Source: DATAPE01 sp034667525
Lineage (GTDB): Bacteria > Actinomycetota > CADDZG01 > WHSQ01
DNA: 64,000 nucleotides
Direction: 5' to 3'
Assembly (NCBI GenBank): GCA_034667525.1
Contig: JAXDJO010000018.1
Coordinates: 1-64,000, forward strand
This document shows positions 26,333 to 35,533 of this stretch, one piece after another. The notes under the pieces are model-generated. The model saw only the letters and a list, made by a program, of their open reading frames with translations. It ran no database searches and had not been told where the DNA came from. The position numbers and the translations under genes are program-made. Each line of letters begins with the position of its first letter. Position 1 is the stretch's first letter.

Positions 26333-26888
26333 CCGCGGGGCCGGTCCGCTCGCTCGGCTCGTAGCGGTGGAGGACTGTGCCGGTGTCAAATGTTTGCGCC
26401 TCGAGCAGTTCGAGTCGCAGCATGTCGGGCAAGTCCCGGAACATCGGAAGGCCGTTCCCGAACGCCGCGGGATGGATCACCAGCACGTATTCGTTGACGA
26501 GTCCCTCCCTCGAAAGCGACTGAGCAAGGCTGGCGCCGCCCCAGGCGATGATGTCCCCGCCAGACTGTCGGCGGAGGGTCGCGATCTCGTCCGCGAGATC
26601 ACCTCGTGCGATCGAGGATCCGGTCCATGTCGCTTCGTCGAGCGTCTTCGAGAACACGACCTTGGGGATCTCGTTCATCGGAGCGGCGTAGTCATCAGCG
26701 GAGGTCGGCCAATGCGCCGCCATTTCCTCGTAAGTCACCCGCCCCATGATGTGGGTTCCTGCCTGGCGGATGCGATCGAGTTTCCAACGTTTCAGCTCGT
26801 CAGGCTCGGGGAGCCCGCCGGCGTGACCGTGGGGCCCTGCCACGAACCCGTCGATCGAAACACTCATCATCAGAACCACTGTTCGCAT
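26322..26888 (-). CDS. RibD C-terminal/dihydrofolate-reductase-like protein
   Basis: 188 residues; the start follows AAAGGAGAG. VVLMMSVSIDGFVAGPHGH, IMGRVTYEEMAAHWP and IIAWGGASLAQSLSREGLVNEYVLVIHP place it in the RibD_C/DHFR-like family, third such protein in the window (with 8455-8994 and 9009-9593). It is the first gene of a two-gene unit with the VOC gene at 25913. Probably an NADPH-dependent reductase of unknown substrate. Confidence 0.88.
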   Translation of the reverse strand: MRTVVLMMSVSIDGFVAGPHGHAGGLPEPDELKRWKLDRIRQAGTHIMGRVTYEEMAAHWPTSADDYAAPMNEIPKVVFSKTLDEATWTGSSIARGDLADEIATLRRQSGGDIIAWGGASLAQSLSREGLVNEYVLVIHPAAFGNGLPMFRDLPDMLRLELLEAQTFDTGTVLHRYEPSERTGPADEY

Positions 26889-27076
26889 GAGACTCTCCTT
26901 TGTCGAAGCCGTCGCAGGTCTTGCGCTTTGACCGTCTGTTCAAGAGGAACTCATCGGCGCGTAGTGCGCGAGCCTCCCAGCCAACAGAGGTCGCCTAGAG
27001 TTTCATCGACATTGAGTGCTGGCTCGTCGTGGCCACCTCAGGATGCAGGAACGACGCTCGGAGGTTACGCCTCAGC

Positions 27077-27951
27077 GTGACTGCAAGAATGCATGTCGAC
27101 GAACTTGAGATCGATGAAGAGCTCGTAGGTCGCCTGCTCGGCAAACAGTTCCCCGAATGGGCCGAGCGACAATTGCGTCGGCTGGAGCCGAGCGGCACGG
27201 TCGACGCGATCTTTCGCCTCGGTGACGATCTCTCGGTGCGGCTCCCGCGCCGTGACGGGCCCATCGAGGCCGGCAGCAAGGAATTCGACTGGCTGCCGAG
27301 GCTGGCGCCATTGCTCCCGGTCGACGTCCCCATCCCGGTCGCGCAGGGCCGACCCGGCAACGGCTATCCGTGGTTCTGGGAGATCCACACCTGGGTCGAG
27401 GGCGGAACAGTGCCGGTCGAGGAGATCGATGCGACCCAGGCCGCCCGCGACCTTGCGACATTCGTCGCGGCCATGCAGCAGATGAGCCCGACCGGCGCGC
27501 CGCCCGGGCGCGGCATTTCTTTGGCTGAGCGCGACAAGGAGTTCCAGTACTGGCTGGCCAGGTTCAAGGGAGCCCCTGCGGTGAGGGCGGAGTGGAGACG
27601 GGCGATCGCCGCAACGCCCTGGGATGGACCACCGGTTTGGCACCACGGCGACCTCGATGCGCGCAATTGGCTTGTTCGCGACGGCCGCATCGGCGGTGTG
27701 ATCGATTGGGGTGAGATGGGCGTGGGCGACCCGGCGTGCGACGTGATGGTTGCTTGGAAACTGCACTCATCCGCGGCTCGCGATGCGTTTCGTGAGGCCT
27801 GCCCACCGACGAGGCGACATGGGAGCGGGCGCGTGGCTGGGCTCTGTCCCAGGCGGTGGCGATCCTCGCCTACTACACACCGGAGAACAACGAGAATCTC
27901 TACCGCGAAGCCGAGAGCTGGCTCGAGCTGGTGCTCGCCGAGCGCGATTAG
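27077..27951 (+). pseudogene. Aminoglycoside phosphotransferase-like kinase, frameshifted near the end
   Basis: GTG 27077 follows GGAGGTT. The first frame gives VDAIFRLGDDLSVRLPRRDG (ATP-binding part), the catalytic loop VWHHGDLDARNWLV and VIDWGEMGVGDPACDV, all diagnostic of the APH family. At about 27798 one C appears lost (GCC-CTG read as GCCTG); the family sequence then continues in the next frame as PTDEATWERARGWALSQ to YREAESWLELVLAERD and TAG at 27951. Only the last 50 residues are affected; in the original frame the protein instead runs on to 28045 with unrelated sequence. May be a sequencing indel in a C-run or a recent mutation. Confidence 0.85.
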
Positions 27952-28077
27952 CCGACTCGACCGCTCAGGAAAGTGCAGATCGACCCGTGTTTCGCGGGCA
28001 AACCTTCGCGTACCGCTTCGACGTCCACGTGGTGGGCCCTCTTAGTAGGCGACGGTTGCTCGGCAGATAATCAGGCC

Positions 28078-28812
28078 ATGTTCACTGTCGAGGAGCGGGA
28101 TCGGCTGCGCCAACACGTTTTGGAGCGGGCGCGTGGGGACGCACGCGTTGTGGCGGGGGCAGAGGTGGGATCGCTCTCTCTCGGGGGAGGGGACCGCTGG
28201 TCAGATCTCGACCTAACCTTTGGCATCCGCGACGGGATCGATGTCACGGAAATCTTGGACGAATGGACCAGCGATCTCTCGTCGCGGTTCGACGCGGTTC
28301 CTCTTTTCGACCTGGTCGCCGATCCCGCCGTCTATCGGGTGTTCCTTTTGGAGGACTACCTTCAGCTTGACGTCTCGATGGCCCCGGCGTCCAAATTTCG
28401 CTCGACAAGCCCTCGCTTCAAGCTGTTGTTTGGCGTAGCGAACGAGCCCGAGTACCTGCGGCCGGCGTCGCGCCACGACACATTGGGCTGGGCGATGTTG
28501 TGGGCGCGTCACGGGCGGATCTGCATCGAACGCGAGCACTGGTGGCAAGCCGAGTATTGCATCACGCACCTTCGGTACCACGGGATGGAACTCGCGTCCT
28601 TGCGTAATGAATTACCTGCGTACTACGGCAAGGGGTTTGATCGATTGCCAGACGAGGATGGTGACGCGTTCCGGGAAGCGATCGTTAGATCACTGGATCG
28701 TGATGACCTGTCACGCGCCCTCACTGCTGGGGTCAAAGGATTGCTACGAGAGTGCGAACTAGGCGATGACGACGAGCGCATACGGGAGCGGCTCCGCAGG
28801 ATGGGGCACTAG
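28078..28812 (+). CDS. Nucleotidyltransferase-fold protein (MNT/pol-beta type)
   Basis: 244 residues from ATG 28078. The fold signature GS-x10-DxD is present (G31, S32, then D43 and D45 in RWSDLDLTF) with a third acidic strand at YLQLDVSMAP. The C-terminal helical part (HDTLGWAMLWARHGR, AEYCITHLRYHGMELASLR) resembles proteins related to antibiotic or small-molecule nucleotidyltransferases. It could adenylylate a small molecule. It lies 126 bases behind the broken phosphotransferase. Confidence 0.82.
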   Translation: MFTVEERDRLRQHVLERARGDARVVAGAEVGSLSLGGGDRWSDLDLTFGIRDGIDVTEILDEWTSDLSSRFDAVPLFDLVADPAVYRVFLLEDYLQLDVSMAPASKFRSTSPRFKLLFGVANEPEYLRPASRHDTLGWAMLWARHGRICIEREHWWQAEYCITHLRYHGMELASLRNELPAYYGKGFDRLPDEDGDAFREAIVRSLDRDDLSRALTAGVKGLLRECELGDDDERIRERLRRMGH

Positions 28813-28818
28813 CGTTGT

Positions 28819-29487
28819 TTAGGAGGTACGAGCCGTTAACCCTGAGCGCGAGGAAAGCCGCGGAACCATCGCGACGGCCACTAACGCGGCGCCCACCAGG
28901 AGCTCTCCTCCGTAAACCGAGAGTGTTACCGCGCCCGAGTTAAACGAGAGCTGCCATCCCGGCAGCACCCGTAGTGGACCCGGCAGGTGGGCTGCAGTGG
29001 TTAGACCGATTGCTCCAAGTGCGTCCATCCCCAGCAGCACCAGGGGTTCGGCGATGAGGAGGATCCCGATCAGGAGCAACGCGGGAAGCGAGGCAGACCG
29101 TTTCCACCACCCACCCACCGCACCGAAGAGTGGCCCCGTCACTACTCCTCCCTCGAGGTAATAACGGTTCGCCATGAGCTCGAGACGGAAGTCGGCGAGG
29201 AACCCGTGTCCACCAAGGTCGATCACGAGCGTTGTCAACAGGTAAAAGGCGACCAACGCTGTCGCAGTGGCCGCCAAGCCAACGACTACGGAACTCCACC
29301 TTTGAGGAAACATGACACCAGCTGCGAACGGGACGAGCAGCCAAGGGGTGCTCAGGTTTCCGAGATCTGAACGGATCTGAGATATAAAACCCAGCGCGTC
29401 CGTGTTCTGACCTTTCGCCCACGCTGCGAACAAGCCGAACGCGAACGAGGCGACTAGCACGAGGACCAAACGGTGGCGGGTGCTCAC
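28819..29487 (-). CDS. Integral membrane protein (DUF6518-like)
   Basis: 222 residues with about six transmembrane helices; starts at a GTG at 29487. RSDLGNLSTPWLLVPFAAG and the conserved ELMANRYYLEGGVVTGPLFGAVGGWW resemble the DUF6518 family of actinobacterial membrane proteins. Function unknown. Tail-to-tail with the nucleotidyltransferase, 6 bases apart. Confidence 0.75.
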   Translation of the reverse strand: MSTRHRLVLVLVASFAFGLFAAWAKGQNTDALGFISQIRSDLGNLSTPWLLVPFAAGVMFPQRWSSVVVGLAATATALVAFYLLTTLVIDLGGHGFLADFRLELMANRYYLEGGVVTGPLFGAVGGWWKRSASLPALLLIGILLIAEPLVLLGMDALGAIGLTTAAHLPGPLRVLPGWQLSFNSGAVTLSVYGGELLVGAALVAVAMVPRLSSRSGLTARTS

Positions 29488-29554
29488 AAGATCACTCTAG
29501 GCGGTGGGGTACTGCCTTCGTGAGCAGGCGGGGCGAGGAGGGTGACGGCGGGCC

Positions 29555-29583
29555 GGCTGATCAGCCGATACTGATCAGCCGAT
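29555..29583. repeat. Tandem TGATCA palindromes ahead of an MFS gene
   Basis: CTGATCAGCCGAT occurs at 29557-29569 and again at 29571-29583, a 14-base period. The first copy is part of the perfect 12-base palindrome GGCTGATCAGCC (29555-29566). The second copy runs into the MFS start codon, where a ribosome-binding site would be expected; this looks like a regulator binding site. Confidence 0.5.
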
Positions 29584-30745
29584 GAAGCCAATCGCATTCC
29601 TCGGCCTGGGCGCCTGTGTCGTCGCCACTGACGGCACGCTGGTCATCGGTCTCCTGCCCCAGATCGCCGACTCGCTTCATGTCTCACCCAGTGCCGCCGG
29701 CCAAGCAGTGACAGTTTTCGCCGCCGTCTACGCCATCGGCAGCCCTCTGCTCGTCGAAGCCGTGCGACGAGCGCGGCCAGAGCGCGTCCTCATCCGGGCC
29801 TTGGCGCTGTTCGTAGGCGCCAATGCAATGACGGCGGTAGCGCCATCCTTGCCCTTCCTGCTTGTTGCGCGCGTACTCGCCGCCGCTTGCGCGGGCGTCT
29901 TCATGCCGGTAGCGGCACTTGTGGCCGCACGCACAGTCGCGCCTGAGCGGCAGGCGCGGGCTCTCGCCGTGGTCGTCGGGGGTGCCTCCGCCGCGACGGC
30001 CATCGGCGTCCCGCTGGGAACCCTCGCGGGAGGTGCCTTCGGCTGGCGCACTGCCTTCTACGCGATCGCGTTCATGACCGCGTTAGTCGTCTCCGGCCTC
30101 TGGATCACGCTCGAGTTTGGCGAGCTTGTCAAGAGCGAGTCGGTAATGCGGCTGCGGCGGACTGAAGTGCTACTTACGTTGGCGACGACGCTGGTGTGGG
30201 CTGCCGGTAGCTTCACGTTTTTCACGTACATCGCGCTCGTCCTCCACAAAACTGCAGCGATCCATACCTCTGGACTCGCGCTCTATCTATTGCTATTTGG
30301 TCTCGCGGGGGTCGCCGGCGCCGCGGCGTCGGGCTGGGTGACAGATACGAAGGGCGCTTTCGCCGCGCTCAGCCTTGCACTTGCGACCGTCGCGGTTGCT
30401 CTCGCTATCCTCGGCGCGATCGCGGCCTTCGGCGGTGCCCATAGTCGTGCCCTCAGCGCGGTCGCAGTGGCCATCTACGGCATGGGCACCTGGGCGGTGA
30501 CGCCACCTCAACAGAAGCGGCTGGTCGGCCCTGGCGATCGTGGATTCTTGTTATCGCTCAACGCAAGTGCGCTCTATGGCGGCGTGGCCCTAGGCAGCGC
30601 CCTCGGTGGGGTACTCCTAAGCGGCACCGAGGGCATCGCTACGCTCTGCTTCGTCGGCGCGGCGCTCGAGGTGGGAGCGCTTGTGATCGCGGGACTCGAT
30701 CGCGCAATCGGGGGGCGACTCGAGCCTCGCGGATCACCTTCTTAA
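29582..30745 (+). CDS. MFS transporter, drug/arabinose efflux type
   Basis: 387 residues with 12 predicted helices. The motif PERVLIRALALFVGANAM in the loop 2-3 region and GGAFGWRTAFYAIAFMTALV are typical of the DHA1 drug:proton antiporters. The loop 2-3 motif A is weak (RRARPERVL). Probably exports a small hydrophobic compound. No standard ribosome-binding site; tandem palindromes directly abut the start, so regulation by a dimeric repressor is likely. Confidence 0.88.
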   Translation: MKPIAFLGLGACVVATDGTLVIGLLPQIADSLHVSPSAAGQAVTVFAAVYAIGSPLLVEAVRRARPERVLIRALALFVGANAMTAVAPSLPFLLVARVLAAACAGVFMPVAALVAARTVAPERQARALAVVVGGASAATAIGVPLGTLAGGAFGWRTAFYAIAFMTALVVSGLWITLEFGELVKSESVMRLRRTEVLLTLATTLVWAAGSFTFFTYIALVLHKTAAIHTSGLALYLLLFGLAGVAGAAASGWVTDTKGAFAALSLALATVAVALAILGAIAAFGGAHSRALSAVAVAIYGMGTWAVTPPQQKRLVGPGDRGFLLSLNASALYGGVALGSALGGVLLSGTEGIATLCFVGAALEVGALVIAGLDRAIGGRLEPRGSPS

Positions 30746-30909
30746 GTGGGCGACTTCACCACCGCTGTCTCGGAGGTCGATGGCCACGCCCAGCATCGAA
30801 CCGATGGGAATCGCGGTACCTGCCGCAGCTGCCGGCTCTACCCAGACCCAATCCGCTAGGTGGTGGATGTGTTCGGAGGTGTTCCGCGGGCGGCGGATAG
30901 ATTCGACGG

Positions 30910-31200
30910 GTGCGTTGCCTTTCGTGTGGCCGGGAAAATCCTGAGGGTTTTCGGTTTTGCGGCAACTGTGGGGCGCCGTTTCCTGACGTCGCGACGGGTC
31001 GCGAGGTACGGAAGCTCGTGACCGTAGTTTTCTGTCATTTGATCGGCTCAACGGCCCTCGGCGACGGTGCTGACCCAGAAACGGTTCGGGCCACGATGCG
31101 TGGTTACTACGACCAGATCCGGTTGATCCTCGAGCTCTGGGAGCGCTACGGATACACCTGCGAATCGAACCGAGTCCAGAGGCTGCTGGCGAAGCCCTGA
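30910..31200 (+). pseudogene. Truncated zinc-ribbon class III cyclase (N-terminus only)
   Basis: Begins MRCLSCGRENPEGFRFCGNCGAPF, the zinc-ribbon head of large adenylate cyclase-AAA proteins, followed by the cyclase opening VTVVFCHLIGSTAL and PETVRATMRGYYDQI. The first metal aspartate (normally FCDLVGST) is replaced by histidine, and the reading leaves the family after about residue 85. The second metal site, AAA and TPR regions are all missing. A dead fragment of a gene normally over 1000 codons. Confidence 0.75.
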
Positions 31201-31390
31201 CGGACAACCGGCGCAGCCCGGAGGCCTGCCACTAGAGACCACTTTCGTTCTCGCCCGGTTCAAGACATGTCGTATCCGCCACTCGTTCCGCGTTTTCACG
31301 TCTGGTGAGCGGTCGAGACGCACGAGTCGAACAGATGAGAAAACCCGTTCTGCTCGTCCGTTCCGAAGCAAAGGGGCGGCGGGTCCCTGG

Positions 31391-32425
31391 TCAGTCCTCC
31401 AGGAGACCCCGGTAAGCCTCGACGTCAACCGAAACCATCTCGCGCAGCGGTCGCATGACCGACTGCGAATACGCACGCTCCAAGCGGCCGGCTTGGGCGC
31501 GTGCTCGCTGCAGCTCCGTCGGGTCTGATACCGCCTCATAGCCGTACTCTTCAAGCGCGCTGCCGGCAACGAACTCGATATAGAAAACTTCCTCTGTCGA
31601 TAGCTGCTCTTTCCACTTGTCGACGTTTCCGGTGCTTAGGGACTGATTGAGGTTCTGCATCCATTGCAGGTGGGGTGCACTCTTATCGGTGGCTTCGTGG
31701 AACTCTAAGAGCTCGTCTTCGTACTTCAGCGATGAATGCGCACACACCTTTCGGAGCACTGACTCGGGTTGTTCGACGAGGTCTTCGTAGCGGACGGTCA
31801 GCACCGCAGCCTTGCGCGCTGCGGTCTCGGCAGCACGCACGCTGCGACGCCATTCGACAGCGACTGCTACGGGATCCGGCACTTTCGAGAAGCCGGTCTT
31901 TATCCAAGAAGCAGCAACCGCGCGCGGATCGCGCACTGTGTTGAGGGCAGTCATCTTGGGCCACATCTTGTGAAACGTCGGAAGATAGTGAACGTGCGTG
32001 GGCGTCTTCTCACCCCACCTGGTCTTGCCGAGCTCTTGCGCCCACATCTCTCCGAGGATCCTCAGGAACCTATTCAGTGAGTTGGGACCCGCCAGAACCT
32101 TCCGCCGGTACTCTCCCCAGTCGAGTTGAAGGTCCTCCATGTCTTCCGAATGGAGCCGCCTGACGAAGGAGTTCAGAAGGCGCGTTCGATACGGCTCGAT
32201 CGGGTCGACCATGGGGAATCCGCAGCGGCGCTCCCACACGAACGCGCCGAAGGAGGTCTCGGATAGGACCGCAAGGTCGCGATGGCGGTGCAGCAACAGC
32301 CTCAACATGGTCGTACCCGAACGCCCCATGCCGACAATGAACACCGGGTCTGAATCGTGGTCCGGACGGAAGAAGTGCTCGTCCGAACGGGGAGCTGTAA
32401 TCGCGCGAGTCATGGTTGATGTCAT
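31391..32425 (-). CDS. PAPS-dependent sulfotransferase
   Basis: 344 residues. The 5-prime phosphosulfate loop is FIVGMGRSGTTMLRLLL (about residues 29-45) and the 3-prime phosphate site is NTVRDPRAVAASW. WGEKTPTHVHYLPTF is the usual following block of Sulfotransfer_3-type enzymes. It should transfer sulfate from PAPS to a carbohydrate or other hydroxyl acceptor in the cytoplasm. The start overlaps the end of the sulfatase gene by 4 bases (ATGA), so both are translated from one message. Intact. Confidence 0.9.
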   Translation of the reverse strand: MTSTMTRAITAPRSDEHFFRPDHDSDPVFIVGMGRSGTTMLRLLLHRHRDLAVLSETSFGAFVWERRCGFPMVDPIEPYRTRLLNSFVRRLHSEDMEDLQLDWGEYRRKVLAGPNSLNRFLRILGEMWAQELGKTRWGEKTPTHVHYLPTFHKMWPKMTALNTVRDPRAVAASWIKTGFSKVPDPVAVAVEWRRSVRAAETAARKAAVLTVRYEDLVEQPESVLRKVCAHSSLKYEDELLEFHEATDKSAPHLQWMQNLNQSLSTGNVDKWKEQLSTEEVFYIEFVAGSALEEYGYEAVSDPTELQRARAQAGRLERAYSQSVMRPLREMVSVDVEAYRGLLED

Positions 32426-33937
32426 CTGCCCGAGTCGGAAGGGGAAACTGCGCGCGCCACGGCCCGGATGACTCGAGTGTCCGACAACTCGCCCATGTAT
32501 CGCGGATCCGAGGGCCGTGGCATGCGGCGCTCGATCTCTTCAGCGGCCCAGTCGCGACCCGTCGCTCGTAGTCGCAGGGCGAAGGTCAGGTGATTCAGCC
32601 GGGCATACCACGGACCTCCCTCGTGCATGACCGTGAGCATCGGATCCGGGGCAGCATCGACCCCAGAGACAGCGTCGTGCCACCACTCCGCCAGCAGGCG
32701 ATCGCATGCGCTGGCCTCGTCGGCGTGGTTGCCGATCAGGTTCGTGGTCTCGTGAGGGTCGGTCTCCACATCGAACAGCATCTGGTCGGGATAGGCGCCC
32801 AGACCGGCGTGATAAGTACGGATGAATAGAAGCGATCCGGTGCTTACAGCTCGCTGGCATGTGCGCGCTCCCTGACCGAGCACAACATTGTCGCGACCGC
32901 GAAATGGTTCACCAAGAACAGAAGAGGCGAACGAGGTTCCGTCCCACCGGCCGGGGGTTCGCAGCCCGAGCAGCGCACAACGTCGGTGCCAGATCAAGCT
33001 GATAGACGAAGCCCTCGATGATTCTGTCCTTAACGCCACCGGGCCACGAGATCACCAGCGGCACATGCGATGTGCATTCATCTGCGACCGGATGATCCCC
33101 GTACACGTTCAACTCACCTTGGTTTTCACCGTGGTCGGCGCTGGCGATGATGGCGGTCTCGTCTAGAACTCCGGCCTCGTCCAACGCGTCCACGACTTGA
33201 GTTATGTGTGCGTCGGCATATCTGATACCGGTGTCGTAGGCGTCTATCCACTGTTTGAGGTCGCTCTCGTTGCGCAGTTGCGGCGGGAGCCGAGGAAAGC
33301 CTGCGCTCAGATCGAGGTAGTCGGGGGCCGAGAACTCGCCGTAGCCGAGGAGGTGCTCGTCGATCACCTCCTGGGTCAGCCAGTCGGGGCCGGGCTCATC
33401 GACAAACGGATCACCGAAGGACATTGGGGTTCGGTAAGGGGTATGGGGATCCCAGAAGTTGATGTGCAGGAAGAAGTCGTCCTCTCTGGCATGTTGCTGC
33501 AGCCAGGGGAGGACGGCGTCGTTGACGTCCTTGGCGATCTCGAGGCTGTTCTTATTGGAGTGCTTGTGGATCTCGTCCCAGCCGGCGTAGAAGTGCCACG
33601 CTAGGTGATGCTGGGCGAAGGTGGCGGTCTTGTAGCCCGCCCGGCTCAACACCATCGGCAACGGCAATGCTTCGGGGTCGGTGACGTGTCCGTCACCGGG
33701 ATAACGCATGTGAGCGGCCGCGCCGCCGTGCCCAACGACGCCGTTATGGATCCCAAACCGCCCGCTGAACAGAGCCGTTCGAGACGGGAGACAGGGGGCG
33801 TCGCTCACGTAGCAGGACTCGAAGCGAGCGCCTCGGCGAGCGAGCTCGTCGATCGCAGGCGAGGTAGCCCGGTGATAGCCGTAGGTGTCCAGGTGATCGG
33901 GGCGGAGGGTATCGATGTCGAAATAGACGATCCTCAT
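32422..33937 (-). pseudogene. Type I sulfatase, frameshifted
   Basis: Starts at ATG 33937 behind GAGGAAG. The first frame has the metal-binding opening YFDIDTLRPDHLDTYGYHR and the sulfatase signature CLPSRTALFSGR, whose cysteine is converted to formylglycine in active enzymes, then INFWDPHTPYRTP and SADHGENQGELNVYGDH. At about 32974 two bases appear missing (TGC-GCG-CTG read as TGCGCTG). The family sequence then continues as LLGLRTPGRWDGTSFA, LLFIRTYHAG and MLFDVETDPHETTNLIGN to the stop overlapping the sulfotransferase start. About 500 residues when joined. As given, only the N-terminal 320 are made, missing the C-terminal subdomain. Confidence 0.85.
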
Positions 33938-33969
33938 GACGGCTTCCTCAGGCTGGCAATAGGAGTGTT

Positions 33970-34246
33970 ATGACACTCTTGGAGGCATCTGGGGCCGGCG
34001 GGGATCGCCACACGATCGAGATCCCCCCCGATCTTTACCGCCAGCTACAACGGGTGCTGGAGAACTCTCGCTTTAGCTCCGTCGACGATTTCGCCTCTAC
34101 GTGCTGCGTGACCTTGCTTCGCACCCGTCCCCCATAGGCGAGAAGAGCGGCCCGACGGCGGGAGCCGGGATACAGAGCGAAGAGCCACTGACCTCTGAAG
34201 AGATCGAGATTATCCAGGAGCGACTGCGAACCTCGGCTACCTGTAG
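33970..34246 (+). pseudogene. Small sulfatase-linked protein with ribbon-helix-helix-like start, frameshifted
   Basis: ATG 33970 behind AGGAGTG, divergent from the sulfatase with 32 bases between the start codons. The first frame gives HTIEIPPDLYRQLQRVLENSR and FSSVDDFA, a strand-helix-helix pattern like RHH/CopG proteins. Near 34096 the frame changes to YVLRDLASHPSPIGEKSG and PLTSEEIEIIQERLR, and near 34230 to LGYL then TAG. Joined, about 90 residues ending in the RLRxLGYL tail that I also associate with sulfatase C-termini. Two shifts imply that it is decayed or the sequence has indels. Confidence 0.6.
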
Positions 34247-34473
34247 CTGCTGCGCGCGGTCGGCGTTGCCCGCGAGGGTAGGTCTCAAGGGCGACAAAGT
34301 CTGGGGAAGGACCGGGGGTCACACGATCTAAGCGATCGGTGGCGCACATGGTGGCGACTGAGAGCCTTGATCCAGGGTCCAGAGGAGTGCTAGAGAGGAT
34401 CTGCAGTGCCGGGTGCACTCGAGCGAGTTTCGGCTCGAAAGTCTCTGATCGCTGCTGGCTGGTTACTTCGGCG

Positions 34474-34704
34474 CTAGTGATTCCGAGTGCGTCGTTGACT
34501 CTGCTCATCCAGATAAATGATTTGCTCGGTTGCTTTCAGTAACCGGCGGATCTCGTCCGCATGGTAGCGACGATGTCCGCCTAGAGTCCGGATCGCGCTC
34601 AACTTGCCGGCCTTGGCCCAGCGGGTAACCGTCTTGGGATCCACCCGAAATATGGCTGCTACTTCCGCCGGGGTGAGGAGCTCAGGATTTTCCTGCGCGG
34701 TCAT
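34474..34704 (-). CDS. BldC-like MerR-type DNA-binding protein (paralogue 1)
   Basis: 76 residues from ATG 34704, with GGAGA about 8 bases ahead. LLTPAEVAAIFRVDPKTVTRWAKAGKLSAIRTLGGHRRY is nearly the same as the core of streptomycete BldC, a MerR-like winged helix-turn-helix protein that binds direct repeats head to tail and controls development. BldC proteins have no effector domain. The C-terminal 20 residues (KATEQIIYLDEQSQRRTRNH) differ from the second copy. A paralogue lies 408 bases upstream in the same direction. Confidence 0.9.
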   Translation of the reverse strand: MTAQENPELLTPAEVAAIFRVDPKTVTRWAKAGKLSAIRTLGGHRRYHADEIRRLLKATEQIIYLDEQSQRRTRNH

Positions 34705-35111
34705 CTCTATGTCTCCGATGTTTGTCGTGGGAGCAGATGTCCGCCTGGCAGCCGCAGAGCACTTAGGGCTCAAGCCCTGCCCTCACTCTAAGGGGCTTCG
34801 ATTGGGAGGGAAATACGTAGTTGGAGCGGCTTTGCGAGCCGCGTCACAGCGCATCCTGCTGTCCTCGGTTTGCGAAATCAATCGCGACCGATTTCACTCC
34901 CGAAGCTCAAATGGGTGCAAGTCGCCGGTGATCACGAAGACGGCGCGTGCAGAGATTCGAATCCATTGCGCCGTCTGTAGACATCGACTACCGAGAAGAC
35001 GCAAGATGGCAACGAGCCGTGCGACCGTTGACTTGAACCCCTCTTTGATCCGGTCGTGCGGCTCTTGGAACGGCCCCAGCCGGGTTGTGCGCTCAGGAGC
35101 GAGGTGAGCGT
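34705..35111. other. Spacer between the two BldC-like genes
   Basis: No gene recognised. It should hold the promoter of the 34474-34704 gene. Open frames on the plus strand (34604-35107) lack family features. A hairpin-like repeat GACGGCGC...GCGCCGTC (34940-34977 region) is present without clear role. Confidence 0.3.
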
Positions 35112-35363
35112 TTATCGGCGGCGATATGTGAAGTCCATGATTTGCGCATCATGGGGCTCGGTGATGTCCTCTACTCCGACCCAGTCGATCGGCTGGAAGA
35201 TGGCGCGAATCTCACTCGATCGGTAGCGACGATGGCCGCCCAGCGTTCTGATCGAGGAAATCTTGCCTGCCTTGGCCCAGCGGCTAACGGTTTTGGGATC
35301 GACTCGGAAGAGGGCTGCGACTTCCGCGGGGGTCAAGAGGTGGTCGTTTCTCGCAACTGCCAT
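35112..35363 (-). CDS. BldC-like MerR-type DNA-binding protein (paralogue 2)
   Basis: 83 residues from ATG 35363, with GGAAGG upstream. LLTPAEVAALFRVDPKTVSRWAKAGKISSIRTLGGHRRY differs from paralogue 1 in only a few core positions (Ala/Ile, Thr/Ser, Leu/Ile). The tail FQPIDWVGVEDITEPHDAQIMDF is longer and unrelated. Recognition helix residues are conserved, so both proteins probably bind similar direct-repeat sites. Expected role: global or developmental transcription control. An earlier in-frame start (35402) would add 13 residues. Confidence 0.9.
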   Translation of the reverse strand: MAVARNDHLLTPAEVAALFRVDPKTVSRWAKAGKISSIRTLGGHRRYRSSEIRAIFQPIDWVGVEDITEPHDAQIMDFTYRRR

Positions 35364-35533
35364 GTGGGAGGCCTTCCGGTTGGGGGGTATTTCTCTCATC
35401 ACAAGGCCCCGGTGGCTTTAGTTCCTTGCTTTGGTTCACCCCACTATGGGGTGCATTGCCGGAAAAGGCCATGACTAATTCGGTGGTATTCGGCAGAATC
35501 TCTCGCGTGCTCGGTCGGGTCCATGATTCGACG

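Noticed and set aside
34920..34980. tRNA-like GATTCGAATC sequence and hairpin
   Set aside because: No acceptor, D or anticodon stems can be built around it; not a tRNA.
35435..35456. CACCCC-ACTATG-GGGTG hairpin resembling the shared CACTATGGG element
   Set aside because: Lacks the -35 and -10 parts found at 11308 and 21116; probably chance.
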